Of a stretch of 64,000 nucleotides of DNA, positions 61,666 to 64,000 are shown piece by piece. The position numbers and the translations under genes were made by a program. Under the pieces are notes generated by a model, which made no database searches, was not told where the DNA came from, and worked only from the letters and a program-made list of their open reading frames with translations. The first letter of the stretch is position 1; each line of letters begins with the position of its first letter. This DNA comes from Lysinibacillus fusiformis (GTDB lineage Bacteria; Bacillota; Bacilli; Bacillales_A; Planococcaceae), in contig JASENG010000007.1 in assembly GCA_030027265.1 (NCBI GenBank), positions 124,001 through 188,000 of the forward strand. The letters are read 5' to 3'.

Positions 61666-63027
61666 ATGATGACAACAACAATTTCAGTAGTAGAGTTAAT
61701 GGTGCGTTACGGGTTTGTTTTGGAGATGGAGGAAGGGTTTTATCGCTTGAAGAATGAAAATGAGGCGAATGAAAAGCACTACCATGATGTGATCAACAAG
61801 TTAGGGGAGCACGGAATCTTGCCAATCGATCAGATGCTGGAATCCGATTTTATTAAAATTTTGGAGAAGCTTTTCGAATCAACTGGTGAAATGCTCTATT
61901 CACCAAACGAGCTTGCGATTCACACGGTAGATATTTATGTGCGTGGGTTAGTGATACAGCTAAATCGCTTGGGAATTGTAACAACAAATAGCTGTGATGG
62001 CCATGAGCAAAGAAGTGCCAAGATTTATTTCCAGACAATCGAAATGGCAAAGAAGGCACAAAACTTGCTTGAGCATGTTGGGTTAGCAAGTCGCAGAAAT
62101 AATGGTAGTTTAGCTTTCGTTCAAAATCGAAAGGAGCTGCCGCAGTTTGCAGGTCAACTGGCAGCAATCACTTTAGAGCAAGCTGAAGAATTATGGACTA
62201 AAGCCAATCCACTTATGAAAAAGCCGGAGTACTTTGCATTGTTAGAGGAGTTGCTTTCAATCTATGGGGTGAGCGGCGAAGAGGGAGAGATTCGCAGGTT
62301 TGTGCTAAATGAGTTGCGGCCGTATGTGGATCAGCTAGAAGTGGACCATTATGGGAATGTGTTGGCTCAAGTGTGTAACGGGAACGGTCCGACAGTGTTG
62401 TTAAATGCGCATCTAGATACGGTGGATAATTTCGTCCCAGGACGTGAGATTCATAAAAACGGCAAGATTTGGTCTTCGAGTGAAGGGGTATTAGGTGCAG
62501 ATGACCGGGCTGGGGTTTGTATTTTGCTGGCAGTTGCGAAAAGCTTAAAGAATTCGACCTTCCGTGGCACGGTGAAATTTGTCTTTACGGTCGAGGAAGA
62601 AATCGGGTTAGTTGGAGCTCGTCAAGTGGAAAAAGCATTTCTTCGGGATGTGGATATGGCTTTTGTTGTCGATCGTAGAGGAACGGGGGATATTGTTACG
62701 TCTTGTAGAGGGGAAATCCCATTTTGCTCATCCCAGTTTGGCAGACAAGTAGAAAGAATTGGTCGAGCAGTACACGGGAACCGTCGCTGGAGTACGATTG
62801 CTGGTGGCAGCAGTGATACACGGGTTTGGGCAGAGCAAGGGATTAACAGTGTGAACCTATCTGTGGGGTATTCTAACGAGCATACGGAGGATGAATTCCT
62901 TGATATCGAAGCAAACTACGGCACTTATGAAATGGTTACGCAGCTTTTGGAGGATAGCCGTAGTTTAACGAAGGATTATTTTGAAAGAGGAATTCGCAGA
63001 CGAGAGTTGCTAAGAAAACGTACTTAA
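61666..63027 (+). CDS. M20/M42-type metallopeptidase with an extra N-terminal domain
   Basis: A 453-residue protein. The first ~185 residues form a separate domain (VDIYVRGLVIQLNRLGIVTT, NSCDGHEQRSAKIYF) that I cannot name. From ~190 it is a dinuclear zinc peptidase with HLDTV (near residue 248), GADDRAG (near 277), EEEIG (near 310), a DRRG segment with the fourth ligand region, and HTEDEF near the end. Relatives cleave peptides or remove acyl groups. AAGGAGAGG precedes the ATG at 61666. The substrate is unknown, and the added domain may bind it. Confidence 0.8.
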   Translation: MMTTTISVVELMVRYGFVLEMEEGFYRLKNENEANEKHYHDVINKLGEHGILPIDQMLESDFIKILEKLFESTGEMLYSPNELAIHTVDIYVRGLVIQLNRLGIVTTNSCDGHEQRSAKIYFQTIEMAKKAQNLLEHVGLASRRNNGSLAFVQNRKELPQFAGQLAAITLEQAEELWTKANPLMKKPEYFALLEELLSIYGVSGEEGEIRRFVLNELRPYVDQLEVDHYGNVLAQVCNGNGPTVLLNAHLDTVDNFVPGREIHKNGKIWSSSEGVLGADDRAGVCILLAVAKSLKNSTFRGTVKFVFTVEEEIGLVGARQVEKAFLRDVDMAFVVDRRGTGDIVTSCRGEIPFCSSQFGRQVERIGRAVHGNRRWSTIAGGSSDTRVWAEQGINSVNLSVGYSNEHTEDEFLDIEANYGTYEMVTQLLEDSRSLTKDYFERGIRRRELLRKRT

Positions 63028-63041
63028 TAATCGAGGGTTCA

Positions 63042-63085
63042 AAAGAGCATTGAAAGAAAATTTCTTCAATGCTCTTTAAATCTCC
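63042..63085 (+). terminator. Terminator of the peptidase gene
   Basis: AAAGAGCATTGAA (63042-63054) pairs with TTCAATGCTCTTT (63065-63077). The T-run after it is short. Confidence 0.7.
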
Positions 63086-63129
63086 AGCCCCAACCAATCC
63101 CAAAACGCCACTGCCTTTCTTATATTCAT
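63076..63129 (-). CDS. Possible 17-residue peptide
   Basis: A minus-strand frame MNIRKAVAFWDWLGLEI with AGGAAGGTGAGATTG placed correctly before the ATG. The Trp-rich amphipathic peptide ends at the peptidase terminator. It may be a real small protein, a leader peptide or the intact start of a lost gene. Confidence 0.3.
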   Translation of the reverse strand: MNIRKAVAFWDWLGLEI

Positions 63130-63268
63130 CAATCTCACCTTCCTAAATAATGGAATTTTTGTAAGTCCTTTTTCCAAAGATTAAGGTAGTTGTGCTGAAG
63201 AAGGATTTTTCATGATTTAGACGAACTATGTAAAGAGAGTTTTAATAGAACTGATTTAGGAGGTCAAC

Positions 63269-63775
63269 ATGAACATCCGCGTGTTAAACGAAGCCGATGC
63301 AGCAGATTATCAAGCTCTTCGATTAAGAGCGCTGCAAACGGATCCGATAAGTTTTGGGTCTACATATGAAAGGGAAGTTAATTTTTCAACCGAGATGGTG
63401 AAGGAACGAGTTCGCCCAGCAGAGGACCGTATCGTACTGGGGGCATTTCAAGAGGACGGCGCGTTAGTGGGCATTGTTCGATTTATGCGCGATATGGACC
63501 GAAAATCTAGGCACAAAGGCAATATTTATGGCATGTATGTGGCTCCGGAAGTGCGCGGTCAAGGTGCCGGGAAGGCTTTAATGGTAGAGGCAATCTCACG
63601 GGCAAAGGATTTTGAAGGCGTAGAGCAGATCCACTTGCAGGTTGTTTCTCAGAATGCGTCGGCCAATAAGCTCTACCAATCCTTAGGGTTTGAAACATAC
63701 GGTGTCGAACCAAGGGGATTAAAAGAGGGCGAGCAGTACTTTGATGAGGATTTAATGATTTTGTTTTTGAAATAA
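63269..63775 (+). CDS. GNAT-family N-acetyltransferase
   Basis: A 168-residue acetyltransferase. The acetyl-CoA loop is VAPEVRGQGAGKAL (near residue 92), strand 4 is GNIYGMYV, and the C-terminal NASANKLYQSLGF is the usual motif B. TTTAGGAGG precedes the ATG at 63269. It resembles RimI-like or antibiotic/amine acetyltransferases, but the acceptor cannot be told from sequence. It stands alone with a terminator after it. Confidence 0.87.
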   Translation: MNIRVLNEADAADYQALRLRALQTDPISFGSTYEREVNFSTEMVKERVRPAEDRIVLGAFQEDGALVGIVRFMRDMDRKSRHKGNIYGMYVAPEVRGQGAGKALMVEAISRAKDFEGVEQIHLQVVSQNASANKLYQSLGFETYGVEPRGLKEGEQYFDEDLMILFLK

Positions 63776-63794
63776 AATAGGGAAATAATTGTTG

Positions 63795-63836
63795 GAGCTG
63801 TCTCATATGGTCGAATGATGAGGGGGCTCTTTTAGT
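63795..63836 (+). terminator. Terminator of the GNAT gene
   Basis: GAGCTGTCTCAT (63795-63806) pairs with ATGAGGGGGCTC (63818-63829) with one mismatch and G-U pairs, followed by TTTTAGT. Confidence 0.6.
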
Positions 63837-63852
63837 ATAGAAGGGGGACACT

Positions 63853-64000
63853 ATGAAGAAGTACGCTATCGTATTAGCCATTTTCTTAATTTCGGGCTGC
63901 CAAAATACCGATGAACCAATTAGCGTCAATACGGGGCAATCCAATGTTTCAAGCGACAGGCCTTTCTCTGAAGCAGTTGTTGATAGGCTTGGGCAAATCG
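63853..64000 (+). CDS. Lipoprotein, 5' part (possibly YhcN/YlaJ-type)
   Basis: The gene runs off the right edge; 49 residues are visible. MKKYAIVLAIFLISGC is a lipoprotein signal with the lipobox LISGC (Cys at residue 16). The mature part, ending SEAVVDRLGQI, resembles the start of the YhcN/YlaJ spore lipoprotein domain, but too little is present to be sure. GAAGGGGGA precedes the ATG at 63853. Confidence 0.65.
   Translation, partial: MKKYAIVLAIFLISGCQNTDEPISVNTGQSNVSSDRPFSEAVVDRLGQI

Overview
The window looks like chromosomal DNA of a low-GC, Gram-positive member of the Bacillales (Bacillaceae or Planococcaceae type). The evidence is the strong AGGAGG-type ribosome binding sites, frequent TTG/GTG starts, YceCDEF-like Ter proteins, SLH and LysM surface proteins, an AdaA/AlkA/Ogt repair operon, a YhgE/Pip protein and a probable YhcN/YlaJ-type lipoprotein at the right edge. 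I cannot name the species. No rRNA, tRNA or CRISPR array was seen.

Left part (1-3.2 kb): decayed coding sequence, then an unannotated type I toxin-antitoxin locus. It consists of a 27-residue Hol_Tox/BsrG-like hydrophobic peptide on the minus strand, facing a candidate antitoxin RNA with its own promoter. A small lipoprotein and a membrane diguanylate cyclase follow.

Ter stress region (3.3-14.9 kb): three TerD paralogues and TerC are followed by a four-gene module (CitE-like aldolase/lyase, TRSP phosphoribosyltransferase, StiP-type PRTase-like protein, HAD phosphatase) that is thought to make a nucleoside-like metabolite. A TerA-like protein follows. On the opposite strand lie a stand-alone vWA protein and a TerD-vWA fusion. 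TelA and ATP-grasp genes are not present here.

Housekeeping and accessory region (15-37.6 kb): an SLH protein, a YppG-like protein, a PAS/degenerate-GGDEF gene broken by one stop codon under an Fnr-like box, a CheY-like regulator, an APH-like kinase, LysR next to YhgE/Pip (also broken by one stop), an SDR, adaA-alkA-ogt, an ankyrin protein, MarR with a flavodoxin-fold oxidoreductase, MFS with a Crp-type regulator, a DDAH-like hydrolase and PanE. Between the genes lie several repeat families: CGGAA/TTCCG units in two three-copy arrays plus a single copy, REP/REPIN-like GGACCAGGTCC elements, a two-copy ~150-174 bp repeat, and a MITE-like element.

Defence island (38.8-61.5 kb): a complete Wadjet-type plasmid-defence operon in the order jetD-jetA-jetB-jetC; a two-gene HipA-like kinase plus HIRAN protein unit with no HTH partner; a degraded phage replication module (ORF6N protein, DnaD-like initiator, DnaB helicase lacking its N-terminal domain); a 1631-residue SF1 helicase with a C-terminal Vsr-like nuclease; a PLD-DEAD helicase-DUF3427 protein cotranscribed with a NUDIX hydrolase; and a TPR protein. 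The split HipA/HIRAN pair is the best candidate here for a poorly described system. The right edge has an M20/M42-like peptidase with an extra N-terminal domain, a GNAT acetyltransferase and a truncated lipoprotein gene.
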